Shown: in pieces, positions 1-13,075 of the stretch | Layout of the letters: every line of letters begins with the position of its first letter | Position numbering within the stretch: the stretch's first letter is position 1 | Source: Plecoglossus altivelis | Lineage: Eukaryota > Chordata > Actinopteri > Osmeriformes > Plecoglossidae | Direction of reading: 5' to 3' | Length of the DNA stretch: 64,000 nucleotides | Assembly (NCBI GenBank): GCA_036571765.1 | Contig: BROE01000020.1 | Span: 1,258,537 to 1,322,536 of the forward strand | The notes under the pieces: generated by a model | What the model saw: only the letters and a program-made list of their open reading frames with translations | What the model was told of the DNA's origin: nothing | Database searches by the model: none | Translations under genes and position numbers: made by a program

Positions 1-538
1 GAATATCCATTAAAACAAAGTGAACACTATGTGACATATAACAAGTGTGTTCATCAAAATCAGGAGACCAGCAGCTGCCTTATTATCTGTTCATGCATTG
101 TCTTTATTTCTTCAAATTCGTGTTCCTACGGTAACCTTTATTGTGATGACAGTCACCGGTCTAGATGTAGTATCCAAAGCATTGATGCATGTCAATGAGT
201 GACGAACACATGTTTAGCTGTTATGTTTGTATGTTATCTTCGTTTTATTCCCCTCATTCACTATGAACACTGTTGTCTAACCCTCAAGCCTCAGAGAGGC
301 TTTGCTACTCTCACCGTGTGCTTGAAATATACTCTTCTTATCAAAAGGGAAGAGGCTTGCCCTCCAATCAGCTGGTCACACATACTTCCACCGCACACGA
401 CCATGGCGTTTTTTTCCAACATTACCTTAAGGAATGCTGGGAAATCATATAAGGTTCCTACCATAGGAAACTCGAGAGAAATGTCATAAGATAATAAGAT
501 TTATAGGGAAACTGTGCAACGCCATGGGGCAACGTTAC

Positions 539-2871
539 CTTGAGGAACTCGGTGATGCATTCGGTGAGGTTCTTGTGGCCCTGGATGTTGAGCTCCAGCT
601 CGTAGAAGCGGGAGGGCAAGGCGGACGCGCGGCCACACTGGTTACACCTGAGCACATGATATCACCAACTCAGAAAATGATTTGTCGTTAATACAGGACA
701 CTTTCCATTCTTATGGTTTTCAGGAGTGGTACTACTTTGATTGGACATGCTTTGATAGGTGCATACCTATTGTGGCACTCTAAATAAGAGGTCTACAATT
801 ATTCTTGATCCAAGACCATAGATGCCCAAATCCTCGCAAGGATAAAAGCAATGACCTTTACATGCTTGGCGTCAAAGCTAATGCAAACCAAATGAAATGT
901 CAGTATCGTCCAGGGATAATGACTGGGCCATTTGCAGGTAAGCAGAGCCCCTCCCACACTTTGACACATCAAAAGTGTAAACAACAACCAAAAACAAGAA
1001 CCGAATGGCTAGAACAAGGGTATCTCCAGGAGCAACCCAAAGACTCAAAGAAATTAAAGGGGACAAAACAATTCAGTTTCTTCCCATTTTAATCCTTACA
1101 TCTTCAATTTTTATATATATATTTTTTTTTTTTACATTCAATGTGTCAACACTTCCTTATCTGGTTTTAGTGAGTGGTCTGATGCACGGGGGATTTCATT
1201 TGATTGGCTAAAGACAGTTATTCCAGTTCTCTTACACAGTGACGTAGGAGAACTGTCCGCAGAACTGCTGCTGGATGATGTTCTGGAGGCTGGGGTTCTT
1301 CTGTTTGGAGAGAGTGTCCTCTAGCAGCGACAGGAACAGTTTGGAGAACTCCTGGGCATCCTGGAAAAGAACAAAAACAAAAACAAGCCTAAGTTGAGAT
1401 GGGTTGGGTTGAGATACTATCCATTATATTTATGTACATGTTGATCTCAGTTTGCTATCTTTTTTATTCGATTTGATGTATAAACTGTGTATTTATCGAA
1501 TGCACCTGAAAGGATGGGATCCCAATTTTGTTGTACAATGACAATAAAGACATTCATTCATTCAATCAATATACTTTCAGTTGAATCAAACTAGAATTAT
1601 CTGATCACAGATTGGCTTTACAGTGTAGAATTTACCTGCTGTTGTCCTGTATCCAACCCCAGTGCTTTGACCAGACCCGAGGGGTCAATGTACCTTCTGT
1701 TACTGTTCTGCAGCAGTGCAAACAGGTACTGCAAATGCTCGCAGATGGTCTGAGGCTCATAGTCTGAGAAGAAAACAGAAGTCTTTGTCAAATTAAATGA
1801 CATGCCATGCCAAGTATTTGTGAAAAGTTACATTTTGTCAAACTGCATTTTCCAGATACAAAAAAAGCATACACAGAGACCAGGCCTAGGATAATACATG
1901 CTAGAAGACAAGCCTGCTTAAAAATGTAATGTTATTGATTAACACCCCCCCACCCTACCCCCCACCCTTAAAATACAAATGACTAAACACCTTTAAGCAA
2001 ACAAGCATAATTATTCAACAATACCTAACAGATTTGAAACACACAAAGATTTTTTGTGAAACTGTCTCATACTAGCAGTTTACATGTTTTATTATTTACC
2101 TGAGTCCATGTTGTGCTCCTCAGCGCGGGCATTCTGGCAAAGATAGAGGGTCTTGCGGAGCTCCAGGTTGTGGAACCACACCTGCAAGAAGGTGTTGACG
2201 TAGCATGTGGCACCTAGGTTGGTCAGGCCCACAAAGGTGTTCTGACAGAACAAGGCACAAAAAAGGAAGCAAGACAAACATCAGTATTACTACATTTTGA
2301 AGGCGTTTGAGAGATTGTTCTAAAGTGTGAAGCTTTTCGTCGTAAATTAGGGATACCTTATCTCTGCGCTCTGAGTTGGGGTCATCAATGTTGTGGAAAG
2401 TATTTTCATCAATCTCCCCCAACCAGGCATGTTCACCAATGCCCACAAGGCAATTAGGGTTTCCTTTACAATTCCGCCTGTATAAGAGCAAAGTCAGGTC
2501 ACGCGATTCCCACATCTTGCACACATATGCGGCTGTTGATTGAATTATAACAATAAATCAACGCAGTTAAACATACAACAACTATTTACAGACTGCCATA
2601 TCTATTAGCCCAACTCGATGTAGCCATAAACTGACATTTTAGTAAGCTAACTTGCTGATAGAGGCATTTTAGTTGAATTTTCAAGTTGTTAGAGCTGGAG
2701 ATGCATATTGCAGAGTGATAACGTGTGAGCGCTATACCTGCAAGTACCTCTCTTGCACGCCGGTACACCGATCCGGTACGCCAGCTCAATGTGCTCCCGT
2801 TTAATGTCCTCCGGTCTCACCGATTCGACCCAGCGCCAGGCAGCCTTCTCTAGCTGCAAGCGCGGTGCCAT
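539..2871 (-). CDS. usp48: Ubiquitin carboxyl-terminal hydrolase 48, N-terminal part (exons 1-6)
   Basis: USP48 is a nuclear/cytoplasmic cysteine protease that removes ubiquitin from substrates. Six coding exons on the minus strand are visible: 2738-2871, 2357-2477, 2100-2241, 1636-1763, 1236-1360 and 539-647. All have GT-AG borders and keep frame, giving 253 residues that end on a codon boundary; the rest lies beyond the left edge. The start MAPRLQLEKAAWRW is the family start. The USP Cys box (TNLGATCYVNTF, about residues 92-103) carries the catalytic Cys at residue 98, where it sits in the human protein. It is followed by the QQQ/DAQEFSKLF box and a CNQCGR zinc ligand pair. The catalytic His/Asp and the DUSP and ubiquitin-like domains are outside the window. 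The gene is head-to-head with LDLRAD2. Its first introns hold a short LINE-type tail near 1500-1565 and otherwise nothing recognised. Confidence 0.96.
1505..1565 (+). repeat. Short LINE/SINE-type 3' tail fragment
   Basis: A stretch in USP48 intron 4 reads ..TTGTTGTACAATGACAATAAAG.. followed by imperfect ATTC repeats. This resembles the 3' tails of fish non-LTR elements. The rest of the element is not visible and the family is uncertain. Confidence 0.4.
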
Positions 2872-4721
2872 TCTGCAAGAGACAGGATCCAAAAATGAGT
2901 CCGTTGGCTAGTAGAGGTCGAGGCTGCTGCGGCCTAGATAACCCAAGCTAGCCAATATGGCATAGGCTATATCACTAGTCATTGTTGGTACTGGTAAACG
3001 TTAGCTTACTCAATCTCAACGTTATCGGACCTTAGATGGCTAGAAAATCTCAAATAGCCGTATTTCGTGTCACGTGCATTTTTGCAGTTCGGATTTAGAA
3101 CCCTCGAAAAGCTCGATTAAGACGATTTAGATTACTATTAAATTATATCTGACGCTAGTAGCTGGCTACAGTGCTTGCTAACGCTAGCAAGAAGTCGCGA
3201 TGCTAAGTGGCCAGACGTTTTTTCCCCCGTAACAAGCTAGCAACAACAGCAAGAGACAAGTGCGTAGCTAACTACGGTAGCGTTCAAGCTATAACTAGCA
3301 GGCTAACAAGCTAACATTCATTAGCGAAATCATTACATAGAATTATTTTGAACGAAAGGTACATTCGAACCTTTTGTGCGTGTATCACAAACTTCTGAAT
3401 GTGCAGCTGCTTCAGTAAAATAGTTTTTTATTTATTTTTTACATTTTATTTACAATTTGTTTTAGATTTAGCGCCCTTGCGTCAGATTTTAAATAAATAT
3501 TTCCTCCTTCAGTTTCAAAGCTACGCGGCGTGACGTACGGGTTTTCCTTAGCGTACAACACGTCTTTCCTGACGGCGGTGTTTGATACACGTAAAAGCGC
3601 ACACATTTGTGATTGGTTCAGCTTTATCTCCACCAATGATACGAGAATGCGCACTGAAAATAGCGTTAACTGGCCTTTATGAAATTATTCTACCAACAAG
3701 GAAAAACTAACAGTTAAGGTTGACTCAAATGCGCCTCTCGCCACCCTGCTCAGAAAGTATCTCTAACATCTTCAATTTACAGCCTCGTTATCTAATTTAA
3801 AATACAAAATAGTTGGCCTACATATTTTTTGTTTGTTTGTTGTCGTTTTCGTTTTGTTGTTTTTATTTTCAAATTTGTGCATACCAGACTATCTGCAGAA
3901 TACCGAGTTCCGATTAATTGCGTTTAAACTCATAAATGGATGTAATTGCATTGTTTAGCTTGTTTGTTGCTACTTAAGTGCTGTCAGACAACAGCTTACA
4001 TTTAATAATGTCAATAAATGAAGAGGCGCTGCGGCTCTTCTATATAGAAGCCTCTATTGTTTCAGGAAGTCATTGCCTTTAACAAGATCCGCCTGACTCA
4101 TGACCTTGGTTATAGGTGTCATTCTTGGGTCTGGTGTCAATGTCAGGTCGAGTAATGACGTGTGTATCACTGTGAGGCACAGATATGTGTTAACTATTGT
4201 TTAACATGGCAATTTTGCCTCTTGGGCTGACTCAAAAAGCAATGTTCGCTGCTGTAAGTAGGTGTTCTTGCACAGTCCCTTCTTTTTCCCAAAAGCGCGA
4301 GACTAAGTAGGCCTACGCTTTATATTCAAGAAGTTGAAGGAAACAGATGGCTTGTCCCGCATCCACTGACCAATTTGAATGTGGAGATTGAATAGAGGCG
4401 GATTGAGGGGCCGACTGCTCCTCCGTTGTCATGGGAATGACAGAACACGTAGATAGATTCGTCAAAGAGGGGGTTAAAAGGAACAAAAGCCAGTATGATG
4501 AAGAGTAATTATCCAGAGAGGGGAATATTCCTTGCGCGTCGTCATCGTTTGGCTTTTTTCGGGGTGCACAAGTCTACGCATGGCTAGTCCGTTTTTTAGC
4601 CAGATGATAACTTTTCACGTGTCACAGATATTTATAGTAAAACAAACACAGATGTAGCTTTTCCGTTGGGACATAGTCTTGAAGAACATAAGGGAATACG
4701 TTTATAGACCTTGACACACAG
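2872..4721. promoter_or_regulatory. Divergent intergenic/promoter region between USP48 and LDLRAD2
   Basis: These 1.85 kb separate two genes transcribed away from each other and must hold both promoters. Visible candidates are an E-box CACGTG at 3071-3076, a CRE-like TGACGTAC near 3531 and CCAAT motifs (on the minus strand near 3610, and on the plus strand near 3632). Transcription starts cannot be fixed from sequence. The 71-codon minus-strand reading frame at 3439-3654 resembles no protein I know. Confidence 0.5.
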
Positions 4722-5837
4722 ATGGAGATGGACAAAGATAACCAATTTCAACGCCTGTCAAAATCATTTGTTCTTCTCAGCTTAATGACACTCACGACCT
4801 GTGCTATTGAGACGGGTAAGGAGATGGAAGATCCATTTTTAATAGTTATTCCACCGCTGATACATTTGCCAGCCACTTTTTGCCATCGGGCTGACGCACT
4901 GCCCCGTGCAAGTAATTTGTTTTTGACCGCTGGCGCTTCTATGCACTTCAAGCTATATTGCAGTTTTCTGTACTTTGATAATGCATTCATACATTTTGTT
5001 GTTGTTGTTGTCTATATGTAACCGTTTAAATCTTGATGTAAATAAGCTTTAGGAATGTAACATAAATGCCATGGTATACATGCACCTAACACACAGTAGG
5101 CTCTAATTTATTTTAATTCAGCCCTGCTAAATATTTCAGGTCATTTTGAAAACCTCCCGAATGCCAATTTTCTCAGCATTGGATTAGTTTACGTTTGTTT
5201 ACTTTTGGTGAGTCATTGATGGCTACATACAGTACTGTGTTCATGTTTGTACAATTGGGCCAATAGCTTTCTTCATCTCTCACTACATGTGCAATCAAGA
5301 GCTGTTTTTTTCTTCAAATATTTCTTTTTGTTTTGAAGAGGAACTTCAAATGTTTAGGTTGAAAGGGTTTTAAAAGTTATGCTTATATTACACCCTTCTT
5401 ACTCAGTGTTTGTTTCTTGAGGCAGAACCAAATGTTATGTTTTTGTTTTTAACAACGATTGTGTGGCATTATGTCAACTTGCACTGGAACATTTTAGAAA
5501 TGGCTGGTTTTCCTCCGCTTCTTGTGAACATTCCCGGAGGTCAGCGAAGGAGGATTGAACAGTCGCCCCAGGAAACAGAGCTAATAAACTCAGGGGGTGG
5601 ACATAAATCTCCTCATTATTTGGCTTACTGCCAATATAGGGGATTGTGAGGGCAAATCATCAGGCTCATCTTGCCCTCACAGACAATTTGTCAGTTACTA
5701 CAGTGATAAGCATGTTGAAACGTTTTCTCAGACCCTAACGCTTTATGAAAATATCAGCGTGTACCTATTTGAGAACTTAGTATCTCTTTTATATATATAC
5801 ATACATACTACGTATATACTTATACATAATACTATAT

Positions 5838-5873
<36 letters not shown>

Positions 5874-8136
5874 AGTATATACATTTTAATTATAATGAAT
5901 GGTCTGCCACGTAGGCTACAAGAAAAAAAATGTGTTTGCCATATGTAATCAATTGAAACTTGTTCCCATTTGACAGTCCCCTTTTTGTTTGTTGTAGTGA
6001 ATGTAGTGGACTTCTGTGGACAGATCATCCGGGGAGATGGTATGATTGTGAACTCACACCTGGAGTCCAAGAAGTACTACTTTGTCACCATGGGCACAGA
6101 CTGCCATCTAACCATGCAAGCAGCGTCTCCCAAGGACAAGGTCCAGTTCCATTTTCGTTTCTTCCTGGTTTACAGTCTGCTGCGTGTTGCACCCCTCAGC
6201 CCAGCCCCACTCTTTCCAGAGTCCCCTCGAGGTTCCTCTCCACTCGATCCACGTTTGGAGCCTACACCAGGGGAGGGTCCAGGCGACCCATGCCATGCTG
6301 GATCCTACATTCAGTTCTACGATGGGCGGGATAAGAGCTCGCCCACCATTGGGCCACCATTATGTGGGAAGAGTCCACCGAGACCGGTGCTGTCCACGGG
6401 CAACTATCTGACCCTGCGCCTGGTGACCCGGGGTACGCAACCCAGAGTGGACTTTGTGGGAGACTTCACTTCCTTTAGACTGGGTGAGAGATGAAGGCAT
6501 GATTGACCGTTGTTTCAAACCTTCTTTGCTGTTGTGACAAATACCACTGCTGCATTAGAGTAGTGTTAAAATGTATAGTCAGGGCCTGAACTGTCAGGTA
6601 TAGATTTCCTTTTACAGTAGTTAGTTCACTAGTTCATTTCTTACACAGATGCATTGTTCCTTGTCTATCTGTAGGTTTCAACCAATCAGAGTGCAGTGGA
6701 GAGCCTTACTTCTCATGCCGGAATGGGAAGTGTATCCCCATGAGTCTGGTCTGTGATGACAAGGGAATTGACAACTGTGGTGATGGAAGTGACCTGGAAG
6801 ACCACCTTCCCACAGGATGCAATTCAGGTGGCCCACAGAGATAAGTTGAGCACAGGTGACAAAATACATTTCAATGACCAATAGAACTGAACCTGTTCCT
6901 TGTTCCCCCCTCAGCAGGCCATTTGTCTCCAGTGCAACCCCCATCCCCAGTTGTAACTGTTCCGCCACCGCCTATCTTCAACCAGCCCACTGTGGCAGTG
7001 TCCACTCACAGGGACTGTGGTACGCCAGACAGCGTACCTAATCACGACTCTGTGACAGGTGAATGGCAGGTTAAATTTTCTTAGCCCACTGTTTTGTGTT
7101 AGTTCTTGGTCAGCAAGGATGAAGCTGGAGAAAGGGGAATGTTTGTGTCTGAAAAGTGTCTCTGAACAGTGTTAGTGTCTGTCTTGTGGCTACAAATAAA
7201 CTAGAGGTCCATTCAAATGCAAAGCACAGCTATCTATGACAGAGGACATAAAGCTAACTGTGGTGCTCATAGTTGTTCATTTATTGTTGGCACTTGTTGT
7301 AAACCCATAAACTGTGATGGATACTCAGCGGTGAATGTGGTCCTTTGAATGACCTGTCACTATTGTTTCTTTTCCTCTCAGTCAAGGTGCAAATAGATAC
7401 GTTAGAGACTGTCTGTTAGCCTTGGATTGCTTTTGTCTGTGCCAAGCCAATAAGATTCAGGAAAACAAAAATTCTTTTAGGAAACTAGATTGGCTGGCTA
7501 TGGAAATTTTCTGTCATTTATATAGCGGCTCCACATTGAATAGGCTACTTTTAGCCTCAATTAAGGTCTACTAAGGCTGGTTGAGGTCGATTCGTAAAAT
7601 TGATGAGCATGCTTTTGTTGAACAAACAACACAAAAGCTAAAGAGACATTAATTCAGACAGATCTGCAAGGCTTAAAACTTGTAAGCAGACAAATAAGCA
7701 AACGGTGTGTTCTTTAATCACACCTCTTTTATCATACTTCACAAATATGTCCAGTATACAGTTGTATTGCAGTACATCATATTATTAGGATTGACCATTC
7801 ACAGGCGTCCTTTCACACCTTTCCCCAGATTCCTCTTCCCATGTGTCTCTGCTGGCCCTCTACATCGTCCTGGGTGTGATAGCTGGTGGGCTGCTCCTCT
7901 GTTGGTGCTGCTGGTCACCTGGCTGGTTTCTCTGGAGGGTTAGCATGTGCCGCTTCTTGCCATGCTGCAACTCCACTTGTGCCTCCTGTCAGCTGTGCGC
8001 CCGCAGCTGTGCCCACAAAAAGGATCACCGCCCGGCTAAAGTGACCCCCCAAGGACCGATCAACAACCCTGCCATGGGAGTGCTCACCTCAGCCATGGCT
8101 AACGATAATGCTAACGCAAACACAGTGGCAGTGTAG
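4722..8136 (+). CDS. ldlrad2: LDL receptor class A domain-containing protein 2 (CUB + LDLa + transmembrane)
   Basis: A predicted single-pass membrane protein of unknown function, 394 residues. Five exons: 4722-4815, 5998-6483, 6675-6827, 6915-7058 and 7829-8136; frame is continuous and splice sites are GT-AG. Residues 1-30 hold a hydrophobic signal segment (SFVLLSLMTLTTCA). A CUB-like module follows (about 36-193, VDFCGQIIRGDG to VDFVGDFTSFRLG). The LDLa module (about 197-243) has six Cys and the acidic calcium box DNCGDGSDLED. A Pro-rich linker leads to a membrane segment (about 298-317, LLALYIVLGVIAGGLLL) and a Cys-rich cytoplasmic tail. CUB and LDLa sequence match vertebrate LDLRAD2, and so does the position beside USP48. 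Exon 4 has a tandem NAGNAG acceptor (6912-6917), so Ala at the junction may be optional. Intron 1 contains a (TA)n microsatellite. Confidence 0.92.
5840..5869. repeat. (TA)n microsatellite
   Basis: Fifteen uninterrupted TA units, flanked by further AT-rich near-repeats, in LDLRAD2 intron 1. Confidence 0.95.
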
Positions 8137-8513
8137 CATAGCATGGCTTGCCACAATGGTTTGGAGATGAACCTGCTTATCCTGAATCCAGACCGTGTGG
8201 ATGTAGCATCGACTACTACAATGTAGAGAGAGATGGAGGCCAAAGTGAATTGAATGTCTTAAACAGTGTGGTGTGGTTCCAACCTATGTCTTACCCTCCA
8301 TCCCATTTGGACTTTGTAAGAACATGATGAGACTTATCTTTTCACTATGCCATAAAGATGTTACAGGCCATTACATGTTACATGTTACAGTAGCCAGAAG
8401 AAATGATGCAGGGTACCGTATGGGAATAGTTACTGCATAGGGAAACATTAGACTGTGCACATACCAAATAAGTCTGTTTGACTTTTATATTGTTTTGGAC
8501 TATTATATATATT

Positions 8514-8519
8514 ATTAAA
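8514..8519 (+). promoter_or_regulatory. Candidate LDLRAD2 polyadenylation signal (ATTAAA)
   Basis: ATTAAA lies about 380 bases after the stop codon, followed by T/G-rich sequence. A canonical AATAAA also occurs at 9527-9532 and could serve a longer 3' end. Confidence 0.45.
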
Positions 8520-11500
8520 ATGTAGCATTAGATCTGTTTTGTAACTATACTACATTTCAATAAGGGTTTAGTGTTAGGGGTTTCTGATGGTGACCTGGCC
8601 AGAAGAATCTAGGAAAATAAGCCCCCCTGTTGTCTACAGCTGCTCTGGTCTCTACTGATCCCCCCTCCCCCAACTTACTTAAACTGACTTGTTGTTTTAT
8701 TTCCCACATGAGCCCCTTTAGCAGGGGACCCCCCCTCACCCCCAGTGTGGGCCAAAGGGAAATATCTCAGCAAAGTAGATCTCACCTTCCCGCTATATTT
8801 CCCCACACTTACATAGGTCATTGGTACATCAGAAATCACACACATACAGCACTCATGTCTTCCATGCAACCGTTCATTAGGATCTTGATCGAGTGGCTAA
8901 ATAACCTTTTCTGGTTTTCCATCTGTGGCTGTTGTGTAACCAGATTACACAGTACCCCGCCACTCTCTTTTGAGGGATTTTGAGCAGTGACCCCCCGGCT
9001 GCATACAGGAATGCTGTTTCTATCCTCTGGGTTGCTGGGATACATAGCTGAGTATGCTCCCTCTTTCGATCTCAGTCTCTCTTGAGTAAGCATGTGCAGA
9101 TAGATGCACTCACAAGCCTACTCACACACCTATAGACACACACACACAAACACACACTCATGGGTCAAATCACCCGAATGCACCATATTACGTCAAGTCC
9201 GGGATCAAGCAGGATAAGGTGTTTCAATGCCAGGGTTTTGAAATAATAATAAATGGTGTGGCAGTCAGTATTAGGGCCCATATAGTCACTGCATTGCGTG
9301 AAGAAAATCAAAGTGAGTGAGAGTGAGATACAAGTCGGTTGTTAATGATTTTAGTTCTTACTTCAGATTCCCTGCACTGACTCGTGCATCTGTTGCAAAA
9401 TACATATTCAAAGACAAAGTTTGTATAAATCTGCAACACATGAATAGTTATCTTCATTATTTTAATTTCAAAATGGCTAAGTCATCACATTGTGTTAAAT
9501 TTTATATTTGAATGTAAAAATCACAAAATAAAAAAGTTCATTGCTTATAATGGTTAAACCAATTGACATTAGTTTCTGTTGTTTTAGCATTGTAATGGTT
9601 GGTCTGTGGAAGAATCAAATATTATTTCAGAAAACTATGTGCATATTCTTTATTCAATAAGACAAGAAGGCTAAAACGTATTGGTAAGTTGTATGTTTCT
9701 TGGGTGGTTGATCACCACCAATGAGAGCGATGTTGATTATAGGAATAGCTAAATCTATTTCAAGTCAAATATTTCCAAAGCTAGATTTATCTCTGTCTCT
9801 GACTATATTTGTTTGTGCCAATCCATAAACCAAAGGTCCCAAATTCACAGAATATAAAAATGCTTGACAGTGGGATGCAGTCAAAAGACATCGTGGGTAC
9901 TTGGGTCAAAAGGTAGGCAAGAGAAACCTGTGCAAGCTGTATATTCTTAAATATTATTGTTTGTATTGTTGTCGTGTCTTGGTTGTCCTCACATTTTGCT
10001 CTTTTAATGGCAGTGAGACTCATTAACATACGTAAAAACATAAAAAAGATACCCGCACACAAACAAGCACATGAACACAAATGCACAGAAACTATTTTTA
10101 GGCTAACATAACTACATGTGGGCGTTCTTGTTGTTGACACGCGTTTGCTACCCTAGTTTGACACAATGGTTTAACATTGTCTGCTTGGTATCTCTGTGTC
10201 CCTAGTCTCAGGACCCTCATCTATGACTCACTCAGCCACGGGTGCTGACCCTATTAAACCAGTCAGACCTAAATCATCTGCTTTTGTGGTGTAAAGGTAA
10301 ACACCACAACCAAAGACAATGGTACTGTATCTTTTGGTTGCAGGAAGAGAGGATAACTTTGTTTTAATCTTCCTAAACCAGGAAATAGAAATGTAGAGGT
10401 GTATACCAAGTCCCAAGTATAACCTTTATACTAGGACAATATCTTGCTTAGGGACAAGATCTGCTCGTGATTCTTTTTTTTGAAAGAGAGATCTTACATG
10501 TATGCTTTTTAAAATATATTTTTAAATTCTATCCATTTTAATAATGACATTAAAAACATTATCTAAATAGCACAATAGTATGTATAAGAAAAATAAATAT
10601 GGCAAGTAACCTAAGTCTACAGCTAAGACGATCTTTCCTTCTTTTTGGAATGATCAAGTTTGTGTCAGTATCAAAATACATACATAGACCCAGCTGCATA
10701 TAATGCAGAAAAGATATTCAAAGATAGCATGAGAGGGAAGGCTGAGTAAGTGGCTTCAGGTCAAGTGCTTAATGGAGGAGTTTGACGATGTGCTTAGTTT
10801 TACAGGAGGTATTTCTCCGCACCTGAGGAGCCAGGGAGACCAAGCACCCCAGGCTGGGGAAAGGGGCTTTCTAGGTGAAGCTAAGATATCCCAAGATGTC
10901 CCAACATCCTTGGGGATGGGGGGATGACCGAAGAGACTTGTGAAAAAGACCCTCAAGAGTGGTGAAAATGAGAATTAGTGTTCTTCCGGCTGTCCTTCAC
11001 ATGGGGAAACAATGATTGTGTCTCCTCCAGGATGCCCTTTCATGGAAGACATTTTGATGTGCCCTCTACAGGAAGAACATTTCATGACATGTCTTCATGA
11101 GCACTCCTCTGTGGGAAAAATGTGATGCAATGCCCAATAATATTTTCCTTCCTTGTGACCCAATATAATTTTATATAGCCTAACACAGTGTTTTTCAAAA
11201 AGTGGTCCCTGAACCTCTTCGGGTACGCAAAATAATTTGCTATGAATTGCAACATTGTGAAATGGTGATATATCACTAAAAAGTGGAAAAATATAACAAA
11301 CTACAGATGGGGACCATTTGCACCAATGAAACAAACATATTGTGTCCATTTAAGAGCACAAAGGGTATGCTGAAATCTTATTAAGATTAATGGTCCTTGA
11401 AAAATGTTCACCCTTGTAAAGGGTCCCTGGACCCAAAAAGTGTGAGAACCGCTGACCTAAGATAAAGGGTACATGTACTGAAAAAAGAGACTGTGCAGCT

Positions 11501-12700
11501 ATTATCTTAATTCATTGTCCCCCTTGCAAAAACACTACTTTTGTCACAAGACTTGCTTAAGCATACCCAACAGGGTACATTGTAGGGGACACTGTAGGGC
11601 CCAAGTTAGTCTAAAGGAAACAATCTTGATCCAAATCCCATTTTGTCCACTGGCAGGCATACAATTGGGCCCCCTGTTTTCTCACCAGTACCCTATTCAG
11701 CACTGCATCCCAGTTTATCCACTTGAAATAGCATCCTTTGAGAGACTGCCATCAAGAGAAAGCATAAAGGCCATTTTACTACAATACCCTTTTGGACTGG
11801 ATATCAACGGGTAGACATTTTCTTTCATTTTCACCCTTTGTGACATCATTTTGCTGCACTTGGTCATCACAGCAGACCTTCATCATATTTAAAATACCAT
11901 TGTGACATCTAAGAGGGTACTCATGCAACATTTATGTCTAACATGGGGGCAGCAGGGGGTGTCTGTCTATGACTAATACTTTTTCTTTTGTAAGAGTGGA
12001 ATATATCAGATAGCATTGTTTAGGCCACTACAATATTGCTCCCAGGCACAGCAATGGTATTAGAATCAATGTAACTGTCAAAACAGAGGTCATGTATCTT
12101 GCGCACAACCCATGTCCTGCAGGAGTGCTTTGGCAACTTGAGAGAGGTGGCATTAAGATTTGTGAAACGTTTTGCCCAGGAAGAAAAAGGCTGTTCCAGT
12201 CCCATCTAGTGCCATTCAGATAGCTTAGCTAACCTATCCAACACATCTTCTTCAATTATCTCAGCTTTCATCCAGATAGCTCCAGCCTTGCAAACAGGTT
12301 TAGTAATGGTGAATTATCTTTAAAAAATATAAATTATATCTTCAAAATATAAAAGAGCAATGCTGAAACACAAGCTTGCGCCTGTAGAATCACATGCAAT
12401 TTCTGCAAGGTGAAAGGTCATGCAATGTTGAGGATTTCTCAGCACCATTTCACTTTCCTGTCATTGGCTATTGCACTGATAGACTGCACCTCCTCAGTTA
12501 ACATAATTGTGTATGACTGTCACTTACATTTCACCCACCCCATGAATCATCATTCTTGACAAAATCCCCACCTACAACTTTTCACCAGACAGAAGATTTA
12601 GGAAAGTTATGCACTAAATTGACAATTGCTGGCTATTCTCAAACAGCAAAGCTCACTTCATTATGTGAAACCTATTCCTTCAGCATGTTGAATAAAAATA
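8520..12700. other. Intergenic region between LDLRAD2 and G0S2
   Basis: About 4 kb with no reading frame that resembles a known protein. It holds an interrupted CA repeat near 9121-9165 and the hAT-type MITE at 11186-11454. The joint between two blocks that are unlinked in mammals must lie in or near this stretch. Confidence 0.6.
11186..11454. mobile_element. hAT-type non-autonomous element (MITE), degenerate
   Basis: A 269-bp element with imperfect terminal inverted repeats: it starts CAGTGTTTTTCA and its right end reads CAGCGGTTCTCA in reverse complement (9 of 12 match). These resemble the hAT terminal consensus. The flanking 8-mers gcctaaca (11178-11185) and acctaaga (11455-11462) agree at 6 of 8 positions, as expected for an aged 8-bp target duplication. 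There is no coding capacity. Confidence 0.7.
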
Positions 12701-12704
12701 TGTC

Positions 12705-12710
12705 TTTATT
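12705..12710 (-). promoter_or_regulatory. Candidate G0S2 polyadenylation signal
   Basis: TTTATT on the plus strand is AATAAA on the minus strand, about 365 bases past the G0S2 stop codon. Confidence 0.5.
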
Positions 12711-13075
12711 GAGTTGCAAAAAATATTTCATACATTAACAGGATTGTCACGTAGCATATACAATGTTATTTCTTTAGCACCACAGTAGCAAACGTAGCTT
12801 GGCAGACTGCACAGCAGCGGCCGTCTCTTTTTCTTCACACGAAAACAGCAGCCAGACCTTCTAACCTTCCCTTTGTGGACGATGAAAGTCGACGAGGAGC
12901 ATTCAACGTTGCGTCAGGTCACACGAAGGAGTTTAGCGGAGCTCAGCAGTCAGACTCAAATAACGTTGCAGTTGACAGTGTTTGCATTAGCTCTCGTCAA
13001 GCCTTTTCAGTACCTTCAGACGCGCATCATTGAGTTATAGAAGCTGCGCAATGCATCAGCGAATGACACTGAACT

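Noticed and set aside
1105..1135. AT-rich ATATAT/TTTT tract in USP48 intron as a promoter element
   Set aside because: Inside an intron of a minus-strand gene with no neighbouring start-site features.
3439..3654. 71-codon minus-strand frame in the USP48-LDLRAD2 spacer
   Set aside because: No similarity to a protein I know, no clear splice partners, lies in a promoter-like GC-richer stretch; treated as chance.
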